DNA from: Kitasatospora atroaurantiaca
GTDB lineage: Bacteria > Actinomycetota > Actinomycetes > Streptomycetales > Streptomycetaceae
NCBI RefSeq assembly: GCF_007828955.1
Contig: NZ_VIVR01000001.1
Coordinates: forward strand, 1,798,001-1,862,000
DNA: 64,000 nt
Direction of reading: 5' to 3'
Positions 1-8,819 of this stretch are shown here, in pieces. Positions within the stretch are counted from its first letter, which is position 1; every line of letters starts with the position of its first letter. The notes below the pieces were generated by a model. That model worked only from the letters and a program-made list of their open reading frames with translations. It did no database searches and was not told the origin of the DNA. The position numbers and the translations under genes are program-made.

Positions 1-2
1 TC

Positions 3-59
3 CGCACCTACTCCCAGCACGACCTCGAAGCCGCGTTCGCCCTCGGCCTCGACGAGTAG
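3..59 (+). CDS. C-terminal end of an unidentified protein (cut by window edge)
   Basis: An open frame enters from the left edge and ends in RTYSQHDLEAAFALGLDE followed by TAG. The stop lies just before a long palindromic intergenic repeat, as expected for a gene end. Only 18 residues are visible, so the product cannot be named. Confidence 0.45.
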   Translation, partial: RTYSQHDLEAAFALGLDE

Positions 60-90
60 CTTTTTCGGGCTCGCCATCAGCCTGCACTAT

Positions 91-195
91 CAGGGGCGCG
101 GGGAACTGCGCGAAATCGGAAGTGACGGCGCCGCACCTTCCGCCTCGCGCAGTTCTCCCCCAGCCTTCGGCCGGGAGGTGCCCCCACGCGCCCCT
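91..195. repeat. Long palindromic intergenic repeat, copy 1, with a nested insert
   Basis: The left arm GGGGCGCGGGGAACTGCGCG (from 93) pairs with a right arm beginning CGCGCAGTT at 146. That right arm is interrupted after position 160 by about 24 bases (161-184, containing CAGCCTTCGGCCGGGAGGTG) before the CGCGCCCCTG end. The same family recurs at 1811, 18632, 26242, 29142 and 48760. It lies between a gene end and the end of the minus-strand aminotransferase, where it could act as a bidirectional terminator. Confidence 0.75.
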
Positions 196-206
196 GGTGG
201 CACCCC

Positions 207-1568
207 TCAGCGACGGGTGTCGGCAACGCAGCGGCCGCCCTCGCTGCGGTACGTCCAGCGCGCACCGTCCGTGACCAGCTCGCGAACCGCGGCCAGGAAC
301 CGCTCCAGGTGCTCGTCGGGCGTCCCGGCACCGAAGCTCACCCGAATCGCGTTCAGACTGCGCTCGCCCGGCAGCGAGGCCTCCGGCGCACCGCACTCGG
401 ACGGCGCCGCGTCCTCCCCGCCCAGCAGCGTACGGACCAGCGGGTGCGCGCAGAACAGCCCGTCCCGCACCCCGATCCCGTACTCGGCCGACAGCGCCGC
501 CGCGAAGTGCGAGCTGTTCCACCCCTGGACGACAAACGACAGCACCCCCACCCGCGCGGCGTCCTCACCGAACAGGCTCAGCACCTTGACCTCGGGGATC
601 TCGGCCAGCCCGGCCTTCAGACGGGCGATCAGCCGCTGCTCGCGGGCCTCCAGCACCTCGAAGCCGGCCTCGCCGAGCGCCCGGCAGGCCGAGGCGATCG
701 AGTAGGCGCCGATCACGTTCGGCGAGCCGGCCTCGTGCCGCGCCGGGCCGCTCTGCCACTCGACGGCCACCGAGCCGTCCACCTCGCGGGCGACCGTACG
801 GCTCGCGCCGCCACCTGCCAGGTACGGCTCGGCCGCGTCTAGCCAGTCGCTGCGCCCGGCGAGCACGCCCGCGCCGAACGGGGCGTACAGCTTGTGGCCG
901 GAGAAGGCGACCCAGTCGACGCCGAGCTCGCGGACGGAGACCCGGTGGTGGGGAGCGAGCTGCGCGGCGTCCAGGACGACCCGGGCGCCGTGCCGGTGAG
1001 CCACCTCGGTGAGCTCGGCGACGGGCCACAGCTCGCCGGTGACGTTGGAGGCGCCGGTGACGCAGAACAGCTTCGGGCCCTCGACCGCGTCGGCGAGCGC
1101 GGCGTCGAGGGCGGCAACGGCCTCGGCGTGCGAGCGCGGGGCCCGCAGGTAGGTGACCGTCAGGCCCTCACGGCGCCAGGGCAGCAGCGAGGCGTGGTGC
1201 TCGGTCTCGAAGGCGAAGACCCGGGTGCCGGCCGGGAGCACGCCCGCCAGCAGGTTGAGCGAGTCGGTGGTGGCGCGGGTGAAGACCACCTGGTCGCCCT
1301 CGCGCAGGTCGAGGAACTCCTCGACGGTGCGGCGGCTCTGCTCGAAGAGGTCGGTGGACAGCTGCGAGAGGTAGCCGGCGCCGCGGTGCACGCTGCCGTA
1401 GTAGGGGGCGTACGCGGCGACATCGTCCCAGACCCGCTGGAGGGCCGGGGAGCTCGCGGCGTAGTCGAGCGCGGCGTACGCGACCTTCTCGCCGCTGACC
1501 AGCGGGACCTGGACGTCGTGGCCGAGGACGGCGAGCGGGGCGCAGAGATCAGTGGTGGTCACGGACAT
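207..1568 (-). CDS. Class V aminotransferase (PLP-dependent, cysteine desulfurase-like fold)
   Basis: This 453-residue protein has the class V aminotransferase / NifS-like fold. The PLP lysine is seen in AFSGHKLYAPFG (about K226), preceded by the VVLDAAQLAPHH cofactor aspartate segment, and an SNVTGE segment lies upstream. The family covers cysteine desulfurases, kynureninases and isopenicillin N epimerase-like enzymes; the substrate cannot be read from sequence. The ATG at 1568 was chosen over a longer frame to 1634 because GGAGGAG lies 9 bases upstream. It does not look like the housekeeping IscS, and a separate desulfurase-TusA fusion lies at 13655. The gene is followed by the copy-1 palindrome. 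Confidence 0.85.
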   Translation of the reverse strand: MSVTTTDLCAPLAVLGHDVQVPLVSGEKVAYAALDYAASSPALQRVWDDVAAYAPYYGSVHRGAGYLSQLSTDLFEQSRRTVEEFLDLREGDQVVFTRATTDSLNLLAGVLPAGTRVFAFETEHHASLLPWRREGLTVTYLRAPRSHAEAVAALDAALADAVEGPKLFCVTGASNVTGELWPVAELTEVAHRHGARVVLDAAQLAPHHRVSVRELGVDWVAFSGHKLYAPFGAGVLAGRSDWLDAAEPYLAGGGASRTVAREVDGSVAVEWQSGPARHEAGSPNVIGAYSIASACRALGEAGFEVLEAREQRLIARLKAGLAEIPEVKVLSLFGEDAARVGVLSFVVQGWNSSHFAAALSAEYGIGVRDGLFCAHPLVRTLLGGEDAAPSECGAPEASLPGERSLNAIRVSFGAGTPDEHLERFLAAVRELVTDGARWTYRSEGGRCVADTRR

Positions 1569-1570
1569 GG

Positions 1571-1600
1571 GAGTGCACTCCTCCGGGGTCAGGACCCCGG
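1571..1600 (-). promoter_or_regulatory. Palindromes overlapping the ribosome binding site of the aminotransferase
   Basis: Two adjacent perfect palindromes lie in the leader: GAGTGCACTC (1571-1580) and CCGGGGTC-nn-GACCCCGG (1583-1600). The second partly covers the Shine-Dalgarno GGAGGAG (1578-1584), so a hairpin or a bound protein could block translation. Function is inferred only from position. Confidence 0.35.
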
Positions 1601-1810
1601 GAGTGCAGATATGCCGGTGGTCCGCGCTTGCCACGCGGACGGTTCGCCGCGGAGCCCGGTCCTCACCCAGGGCACCCCGCCACGGACGGAGGGTTGCCGG
1701 ACAGCAAGCTGGGGCTTGTCGCTGTCACTCATGACCTGTCGAAGACTCTAAGCACAGCCCGCAGAGTGGTCAAACCACGGCCCACCATCCGGACAAGCGC
1801 GGCGAGCCAA

Positions 1811-1977
1811 CAGGGGGCGCGGGGAACTGCGCGTGACGGAAGACGGCGTTGCCGTCACCGCCTCGCCGAGAGCCACTGGCACTCGGTCGCGAAACGGCGT
1901 AGCGGGGTGCCTGTTGCTCCCGGTGGAGCGGTGACGGCCGTGCGTCTTCCGGTTTCGCGCAGTTCCCCGCGCCCCTG
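1811..1977. repeat. Long palindromic intergenic repeat, copy 2
   Basis: The arms GGGGCGCGGGGAACTGCGCG (from 1814) and CGCGCAGTTCCCCGCGCCCC (from 1956) are near-perfect inverted copies. Both extend inward through a GGAAGACG / CGTCTTCC stem. The element ends 11 bases before the trpD stop, so in the minus direction it is the trpD 3' end. The rest of the 1569-1988 gap shows no coding signal. Confidence 0.75.
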
Positions 1978-1988
1978 AAAGGAGACCC

Positions 1989-3062
1989 TCAGCGCGCCGT
2001 GGCCTCGGACCAGCGCTTCAGCGTGGCCTCCGCCGCACCCGAGTCGATCGCCGCCGCAGCCCGCTCGATACCCGCGGCCAGCTGCTCCGCCAGCGGCGCG
2101 TCGGTCAGCTCCAGCGCGACCAGCGCGGCCGCCGTGTTGAGCAGAACGGCGTCCCGTACGGGCCCCCGCTCGCCCGCCAGCAGCCGCCGGGCGACGTTGG
2201 CGTTGTACTCGGCGTCCGCGCCCCGCAGCGCCTCGATGCCGACCAGCTCGATGCCCACGTCCCGCGGGTCGAAGGCGGCCTCCGTGACCTGACCGTCCTT
2301 CACGATCCAGACCCGCGAGGTGGTGGAGATGGTCAGCTCGTCCAGGCCGTCGTCGCCCCGGAAGACCAGCGCCGTCGCGCCGCGCCGCGCCAGCACGCCC
2401 GCGATCAGCCCGGCCAGCCGGGTGTCGAAGCAGCCGATGGCGTGGGAGGTGACCCGGGCCGGGTTGGTCAGCGGCCCGAGGATGTTGAAGGCAGTGGGCA
2501 CGCCGAGGTCGCGTCGGGCCGGGGCGGCGTGCCGCATCGCGGGGTGGAACTTGGCGGCGAAGCAGAAGGTGAGCCCGACCTCCTCGGCGACCTCGGCCAC
2601 CCGCTCGGCGCTCAGGTCGAGGCTGATGCCGAGCCGCTCCAGGACGTCGGAGGAGCCGCTGGCCGAGGAGGCCGCCCGGTTCCCGTGCTTGACGACCTTG
2701 GCGCCCGCCGCGGCCGCCACGATCGCCGACATGGTGGAGATGTTCACCGTCTTCGCCCGGTCGCCGCCCGTGCCGACGATGTCGACGGCCGGGCCCGGGA
2801 TGCTCAGCGGCTCGGCGTGCGCGTACATCGCCTCGACCAGACCGGAGATCTCGTCGACCGTCTCGCCCTTGGCCCGCAGCGCGACCACGAATCCGGCCAC
2901 CTGCACCGGGCTGGCCTCGCCGCGCATGATGCTGTCCATCGCCCAGGCGGTGTCGGCCTGGGTCAGGTCGGTGCCGGCCAGCAGCGCGCTCAGGATGTCC
3001 GGCCAGGTGCGGACCACCTGCGCGGGGTCGCTACCGCCGTTCGCAGGGTGCACGTTCACCAT
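1989..3062 (-). CDS. trpD: Anthranilate phosphoribosyltransferase
   Basis: TrpD transfers the phosphoribosyl group of PRPP to anthranilate, the second step of tryptophan synthesis. The 357-residue length is typical for the family. The PRPP/Mg motifs [17 protein letters not shown] and [18 protein letters not shown] are present, as is the anthranilate-site run [15 protein letters not shown]. The ATG at 3062 has GGAG 6 bases upstream. No other trp gene is in the window, so it stands outside a trp operon, as is usual for one streptomycete trpD copy. Confidence 0.95.
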   Translation of the reverse strand: MVNVHPANGGSDPAQVVRTWPDILSALLAGTDLTQADTAWAMDSIMRGEASPVQVAGFVVALRAKGETVDEISGLVEAMYAHAEPLSIPGPAVDIVGTGGDRAKTVNISTMSAIVAAAAGAKVVKHGNRAASSASGSSDVLERLGISLDLSAERVAEVAEEVGLTFCFAAKFHPAMRHAAPARRDLGVPTAFNILGPLTNPARVTSHAIGCFDTRLAGLIAGVLARRGATALVFRGDDGLDELTISTTSRVWIVKDGQVTEAAFDPRDVGIELVGIEALRGADAEYNANVARRLLAGERGPVRDAVLLNTAAALVALELTDAPLAEQLAAGIERAAAAIDSGAAEATLKRWSEATAR

Positions 3063-3183
3063 GGCTGACTCCAGCTCTCATCGGTTCACCGAAAGGGATG
3101 AAGTCAGCCTAGCGAGCGGCGCGGCGCCACCGCCGCGATCTCCGCTCCCCTTCTCTCCTGGTGAGACAACCAGTCCCAGAACC

Positions 3184-3609
3184 TCAGTGGTGCGCCGGAG
3201 CCCGCCCCGTGAGCCGGGCCCGGAGCAGGGTGGCGGCCGCCTCCGCCAGCGCCACCGGGTCGACCGGCTGGGCGATGGCCGCGTCGGCCCGGCTCCAGGC
3301 GGCGAGCCAGGAGTCCTGGGGCCGGCCGATCAGCACCAGCACGGGCGGGCAGCCGTAGATCTCGTCCTTGATCTGCCGGGCGACGCCGAGCCCGCCGGCC
3401 GGGACGGCCTCGCCGTCCAGCACGCAGAGGTCGACGCCGCCCTTCTCCAGCGCGCGCAGCACCGCGGGCACCGTCGCGCACTCCAGGTGGCGGACCTCCG
3501 GGAGGTCGGCGGCCGGGCGCTTGCCGAGCGCCAGGGTGACCTGCTCGCGGGTGTTGCGGTCGTCGCTGTAGACCAGAACGGTGAGCGTGTCGTCGGTCGT
3601 GTGCGCCAT
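3184..3609 (-). CDS. Degenerate receiver-domain protein
   Basis: This single-domain protein of 141 residues has the receiver (REC) fold pattern: VLVYSDDRNTRE with acidic D16/D17, LCVLDGEAVPAGG with the phosphoacceptor position D65, then VLVLIG and AIAQPVDP. The switch Thr/Ser after the fourth strand is missing (LIG instead of L[TS]A) and the invariant Lys is Gln (Q114). It is therefore probably a pseudo-receiver that works without normal phosphorylation. There is no DNA-binding domain. It is divergent from ctaE over a 465-base gap, a position that suggests, without proving, a link to the respiratory block. Confidence 0.75.
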   Translation of the reverse strand: MAHTTDDTLTVLVYSDDRNTREQVTLALGKRPAADLPEVRHLECATVPAVLRALEKGGVDLCVLDGEAVPAGGLGVARQIKDEIYGCPPVLVLIGRPQDSWLAAWSRADAAIAQPVDPVALAEAAATLLRARLTGRAPAHH

Positions 3610-4074
3610 GGGCCCTGCTCCCGGGTGCTCGTCCTCTTATTACGTCCTGCGTTGTTACGTCGTGCGTCGTGCTCGCGTCGTACGTCGGCTCCACCAGGTC
3701 CGGTGTGATCCGGACCACGTTCACCTCCGGATGCTACTCCCGACCACCCCCCGAGGTGAGTCCCTGGCGCGATCTCTCTCAAGGCGGCACGCTCACGCGT
3801 CACCCGCATGGAGGACGGAGCGTCACCCTCGGCGGTGTACACCACTCGTACGGCGGACCTCCTAGCCCACCCGGGCGCCCGGCGGCGGGAGTGACACGCG
3901 GGGCAAAGGAGTGCTCGGCCCACCCGACCCCCTCCGAAGAACCGTCAGAAAACGGACACAGCGCCACCGACCGCCTCGTCGGACGCCCCGTCGGACCTCA
4001 ACGGGGCATACCGCACGCACCGGACACTCCGAGGGACACCCCCCGGCGTGAAGACGGAATAAGGGACCGACATA
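3610..4074. other. Divergent intergenic region between receiver protein and ctaE
   Basis: No plausible gene is visible in these 465 bases. The part next to the receiver gene (3630-3700) holds short repeated CGTCGTGCGTCGTG / GCGTCGTACGTCG units and, on the minus strand, an AT-rich GTAATAAG that could be a -10 box. A short palindrome GTGTACAC lies near 3835. Promoters for both flanking genes are expected here, but no convincing -35/-10 pair could be assigned. Confidence 0.4.
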
Positions 4075-4695
4075 ATGTCCGTCGTGGCGACAGCAACAGC
4101 AACAGAAACCGGACACGCGCACGGAGCGGTCAACAGGCCGAACCTCGTCAGCGTCGGAACCATCGTCTGGCTGAGCTCCGAGCTGATGTTCTTCGCGGCC
4201 CTGTTCGCGATGTACTTCACGCTCCGCTCGGTCAAGGGCGCGGCGTTCTGGAGCGAGAAGGCGGGCGCCCTCAACGTCCCCTTCTCCTCGGTGAACACCA
4301 CGATCCTCGTGCTCTCCTCCCTCACCTGCCAGCTCGGCGTCTTCGCCGCCGAGCGCGGTGACGTGAAGAAGCTCCGCTCGTGGTTCATCATCACCTTCGT
4401 GATGGGCGCGATCTTCATCGGCGGCCAGATCTACGAGTACACCTCGCTGGTCAAGGAGGACGGCCTCTCGCTGTCCTCCGACCCGTACGGCACCGTGTTC
4501 TACCTGACCACCGGCTTCCACGGTATGCACGTGACGGGTGGTCTGATCGCGTTCCTGCTGGTCCTGGGACGGACGTACGCAGCCAAGCGGTTCACGCACG
4601 AGCAGGCCACCGCCGCGATCGTCGTGTCGTACTACTGGCACTTCGTCGACGTCGTGTGGATCGGCCTGTTCGCGACCATCTACCTGATCAAGTAA
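4075..4695 (+). CDS. ctaE: Cytochrome c oxidase subunit 3 (aa3-type)
   Basis: Subunit III of the terminal aa3 oxidase is an integral membrane protein of the proton-pumping heme-copper oxidase. The 206 residues hold about five transmembrane helices, as in short bacterial forms. Family signatures are [24 protein letters not shown] and [14 protein letters not shown] near the C-terminus. The ATG at 4075 has AAGGGA about 8 bases upstream. It is followed after 140 bases by qcrC-qcrA-qcrB, the arrangement typical of actinobacteria, in which the bc1 complex and oxidase form a supercomplex. Confidence 0.96.
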   Translation: MSVVATATATETGHAHGAVNRPNLVSVGTIVWLSSELMFFAALFAMYFTLRSVKGAAFWSEKAGALNVPFSSVNTTILVLSSLTCQLGVFAAERGDVKKLRSWFIITFVMGAIFIGGQIYEYTSLVKEDGLSLSSDPYGTVFYLTTGFHGMHVTGGLIAFLLVLGRTYAAKRFTHEQATAAIVVSYYWHFVDVVWIGLFATIYLIK

Positions 4696-4835
4696 CCAGC
4701 TGATCAGGTCGCTGACCGCCGGCCGGGGCCGCTCACCTGCACCGACCGACCGCGCGTCCCCCGAAGCCGGCCCGACCAGACCGGACCGCCGGGCACGCCC
4801 ACCAGCCGACCAGATCCTGACACCGGGGTTCATCC

Positions 4836-5645
4836 GTGAAAAAGCTCTCCGCACGACGGCGCCACCCACTGGCGGCGCTGGTCGTCCTACTTCTCGCCCT
4901 GGCGGCCACCGGGGGGCTGTACGCCGCGTTCGCGCCCGCCGAGAAGGCGCAGGCCGACACCTCGGCGCAGTCGCTCGCGATCGATGAGGGCAAGAAGCTC
5001 TTCGCCGTGGGCTGCTCCTCCTGCCACGGCCTGAACGGCCAGGGCTCCACCGACGGTCCGAGCCTGGTCGGCGTCGGCTCCGCCGCCGTCGACTTCCAGG
5101 TCGGCACCGGCCGTATGCCCGCGCAGCAGCCGGGCGCCCAGGTCCCGCGCAAGAAGGTCATCTACAACCAGGCCGAGATCGACCAGCTGGCCGCGTACGT
5201 GGCCTCGCTCGGCCCCGGCCCGGTGACGCCGACCAAGGAGCAGTACACCTCCACCAACCCGGACGACGTGTCCAAGGGTGGCGAGCTGTTCCGCACCAAC
5301 TGCGCCCAGTGCCACAACTTCGCCGGCCAGGGCGGTGCCCTGACCAAGGGCAAGTACGCCCCCTCCCTGGAGAGTGTCGACGCCAAGCACATCTACGAGG
5401 CCATGCAGACCGGCCCGCAGAACATGCCGTCGTTCCCCGACACCACCATGCCGGAGGAGCAGAAGAAGCAGATCGTGGCCTTCGTCCGCCACACCGCCAA
5501 CGATGAGCCCAACCCCGGTGGTCTGACCCTGGGCAGCCTCGGTCCGGTGACCGAGGGTCTGTTCGGCTGGATCTTCGGTCTCGGCGCTCTCATCGCGGTC
5601 GCGATCTGGGTCGCCGCCCACACCACCAAGGCCAAGAAGTCATGA
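4836..5645 (+). CDS. qcrC: Diheme cytochrome c subunit of the cytochrome bc1 complex
   Basis: QcrC carries electrons from the Rieske/cytochrome b part to cytochrome c oxidase, replacing a soluble cytochrome c in actinobacteria. The 269 residues start with a basic membrane anchor (helix about 12-32), carry two CxxCH heme sites (CSSCH near residue 67, CAQCH near 156), and end in a second helix (GLFGWIFGLGALIAVAIW). The start is GTG at 4836; the Shine-Dalgarno is weak, but the protein N-terminus fits the family. The stop overlaps the qcrA start in ATGA. Confidence 0.96.
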   Translation: MKKLSARRRHPLAALVVLLLALAATGGLYAAFAPAEKAQADTSAQSLAIDEGKKLFAVGCSSCHGLNGQGSTDGPSLVGVGSAAVDFQVGTGRMPAQQPGAQVPRKKVIYNQAEIDQLAAYVASLGPGPVTPTKEQYTSTNPDDVSKGGELFRTNCAQCHNFAGQGGALTKGKYAPSLESVDAKHIYEAMQTGPQNMPSFPDTTMPEEQKKQIVAFVRHTANDEPNPGGLTLGSLGPVTEGLFGWIFGLGALIAVAIWVAAHTTKAKKS

Positions 5646-6709
5646 GCCACGAGATGCCTGAAGAGAAGCTGCCGGAGGCGCACGACGCCTCCCAGGGCCA
5701 CGAGGTCGCCCCCCACAGCGACCCGTTCGCCGACCCGGGCCTGCCGGCCCACGAGCCCCGTCGCACCGACATCGACGAGCGGGCCGCCAAGCGCGCCGAG
5801 CGCCAGGTCTCGCTGATGTTCGTCGTGTCGATGCTGGCGACCATCGGGTTCATCGCGTCGTACGTGATCTTCCCGATCGACAAGATCGTCTTCATCTTCC
5901 CGATCGGGCACGTCAGCGCGCTGAACTTCGCGCTGGGCCTGACGCTGGGTGTGGCGCTGTTCTGCATCGGCGCGGGTGCGGTCCACTGGGCCCGCACCCT
6001 GATGTCGGACCACGAGCTCCCGGCCGAGCGTCACCCGATCGAGGCCGACGACGAGGTCCGCAACGACGTCATCGAGCAGTTCAAGACCGGTGCCGCCGAG
6101 TCCGGCTTCGGCCGCCGCAAGATGATCCGCAACACGCTGATCGGCTCGATGGCCCTGGTGCCGCTCTCCGGCGTGGTGCTGCTGCGCGACCTCGGCCCGC
6201 TGCCCGAGAAGAAGCTGGATCACACGGGCTGGCAGAAGGCCACCCCGGCCAACCCGATCCCGCTGATCAACATGAACACCAACGAGCCGATGAAGGCCGA
6301 GGACATCGTCATCGGCTCGCTCACCTTCGCCAAGCCCGAGGGCCTGGAGGAGTCGGACGAGGACTTCCAGCAGAACATCGCCAAGGACGCCCTGATGCTC
6401 GTCCGGATCGCTCCGGAGGACATCAAGGACAAGAACTCGGCGGAGCTGGGCTTCGGCGGCATCCTCGCGTACTCCAAGATCTGCACCCACGTCGGCTGCC
6501 CGATCAGCCTGTACGAGCAGCAGACCCACCACGCGCTCTGCCCCTGCCACCAGTCGACCTTCGACCTGGCGGACGGTGCCCGTGTCATCTTCGGCCCGGC
6601 CGGTCACCCGCTGCCGCAGCTGAAGATCACCATTGACGAGAAGGGCTTCCTGGTCGCCACCGGCGACTTCGACGAGCCCGTCGGCCCGAGTTTCTGGGAG
6701 CGCTCATGA
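5642..6709 (+). CDS. qcrA: Rieske iron-sulfur subunit of the cytochrome bc1 complex
   Basis: This is the 2Fe-2S protein of the bc1 complex, 355 residues. It has a long charged N-terminus and three transmembrane helices (roughly 58-76, 88-112 and 165-185), the actinobacterial type. The cluster-binding motifs are CTHVGCPISLYE and CPCHQSTFDLADG, giving the C-x-H and C-x-x-H ligands plus the disulfide cysteines. It overlaps qcrC by 4 bases at the start and qcrB by 4 bases at the end, so the three are translationally coupled. Confidence 0.96.
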   Translation: MSHEMPEEKLPEAHDASQGHEVAPHSDPFADPGLPAHEPRRTDIDERAAKRAERQVSLMFVVSMLATIGFIASYVIFPIDKIVFIFPIGHVSALNFALGLTLGVALFCIGAGAVHWARTLMSDHELPAERHPIEADDEVRNDVIEQFKTGAAESGFGRRKMIRNTLIGSMALVPLSGVVLLRDLGPLPEKKLDHTGWQKATPANPIPLINMNTNEPMKAEDIVIGSLTFAKPEGLEESDEDFQQNIAKDALMLVRIAPEDIKDKNSAELGFGGILAYSKICTHVGCPISLYEQQTHHALCPCHQSTFDLADGARVIFGPAGHPLPQLKITIDEKGFLVATGDFDEPVGPSFWERS

Positions 6710-8367
6710 GTTCCGCGAGCAGCGTCAAGAGCGACGCCAGGCCCAGCACCGGGTCCACTCGCGACAAGCCCGCCAACAAGTGGGAGGCGGCAGCCGACTG
6801 GACGGACGGCCGGCTGGGGATCTACTCCCTCGCCAAGGCCAACCTCCGCAAGATCTTCCCGGACCACTGGTCCTTCATGCTCGGTGAGATCGCCCTCTAC
6901 ACCTTCATCATCATCATCCTGACGGGCGTCTACCTGACGCTCTTCTTCAAGCCGAGCATGGCGGAGGTCGTCTACCACGGCCCCTACGCCCCGCTCGACG
7001 GCATCAAGATGTCCGAGGCCTACGCCTCGACCATGGACATCAGCTTCGAGGTCCGCGGTGGCCTGCTGATCCGTCAGATCCACCACTGGGCCGCGATCGT
7101 CTTCGTCGCCTCGATGCTCGTGCACATGATGCGCGTGTTCTTCACCGGCGCGTTCCGCAAGCCCCGCGAGATCAACTGGGTCTTCGGCTTCCTGCTGCTC
7201 TTCCTGGGCATGTTCGACGGCTTCATGGGCTACTCGCTCCCGGACGACCTGCTCTCCGGTACGGGTATCCGCTTCATGGAGGGCGCGATCCTCGCCGTCC
7301 CGCTGGTGGGCACTTACGGCCAGATGTTCCTGTTCGGCGGGGAGTTCCCCGGCACCGACATCGTGCCGCGGTTCTTCACCATCCACGTGCTGCTCATCCC
7401 GGGCGTCATGCTGGGCCTGCTGGTGGCGCACCTGATCCTGGTCTTCTACCACAAGCACACCCAGTGGGCGGGCCCGGGCAAGACCGAGCAGAACGTCGTC
7501 GGCATGCCGCTGATGCCGGTCTACATGGCCAAGGCCGGTGGCTTCTTCTTCCTGGTGTTCGGCATGGTCGCCGCGATGTCCGCGGTCGCCACGGTCAACC
7601 CGATCTGGGCGTACGGCCCGTACCGCCCCGACCAGGTGTCCACCGACGCCCAGCCGGACTGGTACATGGGCTTCTCCGAGGGCCTGATCCGCATCATGCC
7701 GGGCTGGGAGATCCGGGCCTGGGGCCACACCCTCAACATGGGTGTGTTCGTGCCGCTGATGGTCTTCCCGCTGGTGCTGTTCGCGATCGCCGCCTACCCC
7801 TTCATCGAGGGCTGGATCACCGGCGACAAGCGCGAGCACCACATCCTGGACCGCCCGCGCAACGCTCCGGTCCGCACCGCGGTCGGCGCGGCCTGGGTCA
7901 GCGAGTACCTGATCCTGCTGATCGGTGGTGGCAACGACCTGATCGCCACGCACCTGCACCTGTCGATCAACGACATCACGTACTTCGTGCGGGTCGGCTT
8001 CTTCGTGATCCCGGTCCTGGTCTTCTTCATCACCAAGCGCTGGTGCCTCGGCCTGCAGCGCCGCGACAAGGAGAAGGTGCTGCACGGTCGCGAGACCGGC
8101 ATCATCAAGCGCCTGCCGCACGGTGAGTTCGTCGAGGTCCACGCCCAGCTGCCGCAGGACAAGCTGCACAAGTACACGGCGCACGAGCAGTACGAGCCGA
8201 TGGAGCTCCCGGCCGAGGTCGACGAGAACGGCGTCAAGCGCAAGGTCGGCGTTCTCACCAAGACCCGCGCCAAGCTCTCCCGCGGCTACTTCGGCGAGGG
8301 GAACCAGATCCCCAAGCCGACCGCCGAGGAGCACCGCGAGATCACCAGCGGCCACGGCCACCACTGA
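6706..8367 (+). CDS. qcrB: Cytochrome b subunit of the cytochrome bc1 complex
   Basis: The 553-residue cytochrome b oxidizes menaquinol. Heme b ligands are visible in RQIHHWAAIVF and LVHMMRV (second helix) and in FFTIHVLLIPGV and VAHLILVFYHKH (fourth helix). The Qo-site PEWY motif appears as PDWY (QPDWYMGF). The protein has the long cytoplasmic C-terminal extension of about 120 residues seen in actinobacteria, ending in a His-rich tail. It is the last gene of the operon and is followed by a strong terminator. Confidence 0.96.
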   Translation: MSSASSVKSDARPSTGSTRDKPANKWEAAADWTDGRLGIYSLAKANLRKIFPDHWSFMLGEIALYTFIIIILTGVYLTLFFKPSMAEVVYHGPYAPLDGIKMSEAYASTMDISFEVRGGLLIRQIHHWAAIVFVASMLVHMMRVFFTGAFRKPREINWVFGFLLLFLGMFDGFMGYSLPDDLLSGTGIRFMEGAILAVPLVGTYGQMFLFGGEFPGTDIVPRFFTIHVLLIPGVMLGLLVAHLILVFYHKHTQWAGPGKTEQNVVGMPLMPVYMAKAGGFFFLVFGMVAAMSAVATVNPIWAYGPYRPDQVSTDAQPDWYMGFSEGLIRIMPGWEIRAWGHTLNMGVFVPLMVFPLVLFAIAAYPFIEGWITGDKREHHILDRPRNAPVRTAVGAAWVSEYLILLIGGGNDLIATHLHLSINDITYFVRVGFFVIPVLVFFITKRWCLGLQRRDKEKVLHGRETGIIKRLPHGEFVEVHAQLPQDKLHKYTAHEQYEPMELPAEVDENGVKRKVGVLTKTRAKLSRGYFGEGNQIPKPTAEEHREITSGHGHH

Positions 8368-8388
8368 TCTCACCTGATCGCCACACCA

Positions 8389-8421
8389 CTTGGGGCCCTG
8401 CACATCGTGCAGGGCCCCAAG
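8389..8421 (+). terminator. Intrinsic terminator after qcrB
   Basis: There is a perfect 15-base stem, CTTGGGGCCCTGCAC and GTGCAGGGCCCCAAG, with a 3-base loop. It lies 21 bases after the qcrB stop and 14 bases before the GntR gene. Confidence 0.9.
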
Positions 8422-8435
8422 CGTTTGCGGGCACA

Positions 8436-8819
8436 ATGAGTGCCATGCAGTTGAGCATCGACCACGCCTCCGCCACTCCCCCGTACGAGCAGGTCCGGGC
8501 GCAGATCGCCGAGCAGGCCCGCAGCGGGGTACTGCCCACCGGGCTGAAGCTGCCCACCGTACGGGCGCTCGCCGAGGATCTCGGGCTGGCCCCCAACACG
8601 GTGGCCCGGGCCTACCGCGAGCTGGAGGCCGACGGGGTGGTGGAGACCCACGGCCGGCGCGGCACCCTGATCGCCGCCGCCGGGGACACCGCGCACCGGC
8701 TGGCCGCCGCCGCGGCCGCGGAGTACGCCGAGCGCGCCGTGCGGCTCGGGGTGTCCAGGGAGGACGCCCTGGCGGCCGTCAACGGCGCGCTGCAGCTGGT
8801 CTACGGGGCCGACGGCTGA
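8436..8819 (+). CDS. GntR-family transcriptional regulator (YtrA-like, short)
   Basis: The 127-residue regulator has an N-terminal winged helix of the GntR family (PPYEQVRAQIAEQARSG, LPTVRALAEDLGLAPNTVARAYRELE) and only a short helical C-terminal tail, the YtrA subfamily layout. Such regulators often control nearby membrane transport genes; no target is evident here. Starts at 8436 or 8445 are both possible. Neither has a clear Shine-Dalgarno, and the qcrB terminator ends only 14 bases upstream, so a leaderless message is plausible. The stop abuts the convergent transpeptidase gene. Confidence 0.88.
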   Translation: MSAMQLSIDHASATPPYEQVRAQIAEQARSGVLPTGLKLPTVRALAEDLGLAPNTVARAYRELEADGVVETHGRRGTLIAAAGDTAHRLAAAAAAEYAERAVRLGVSREDALAAVNGALQLVYGADG

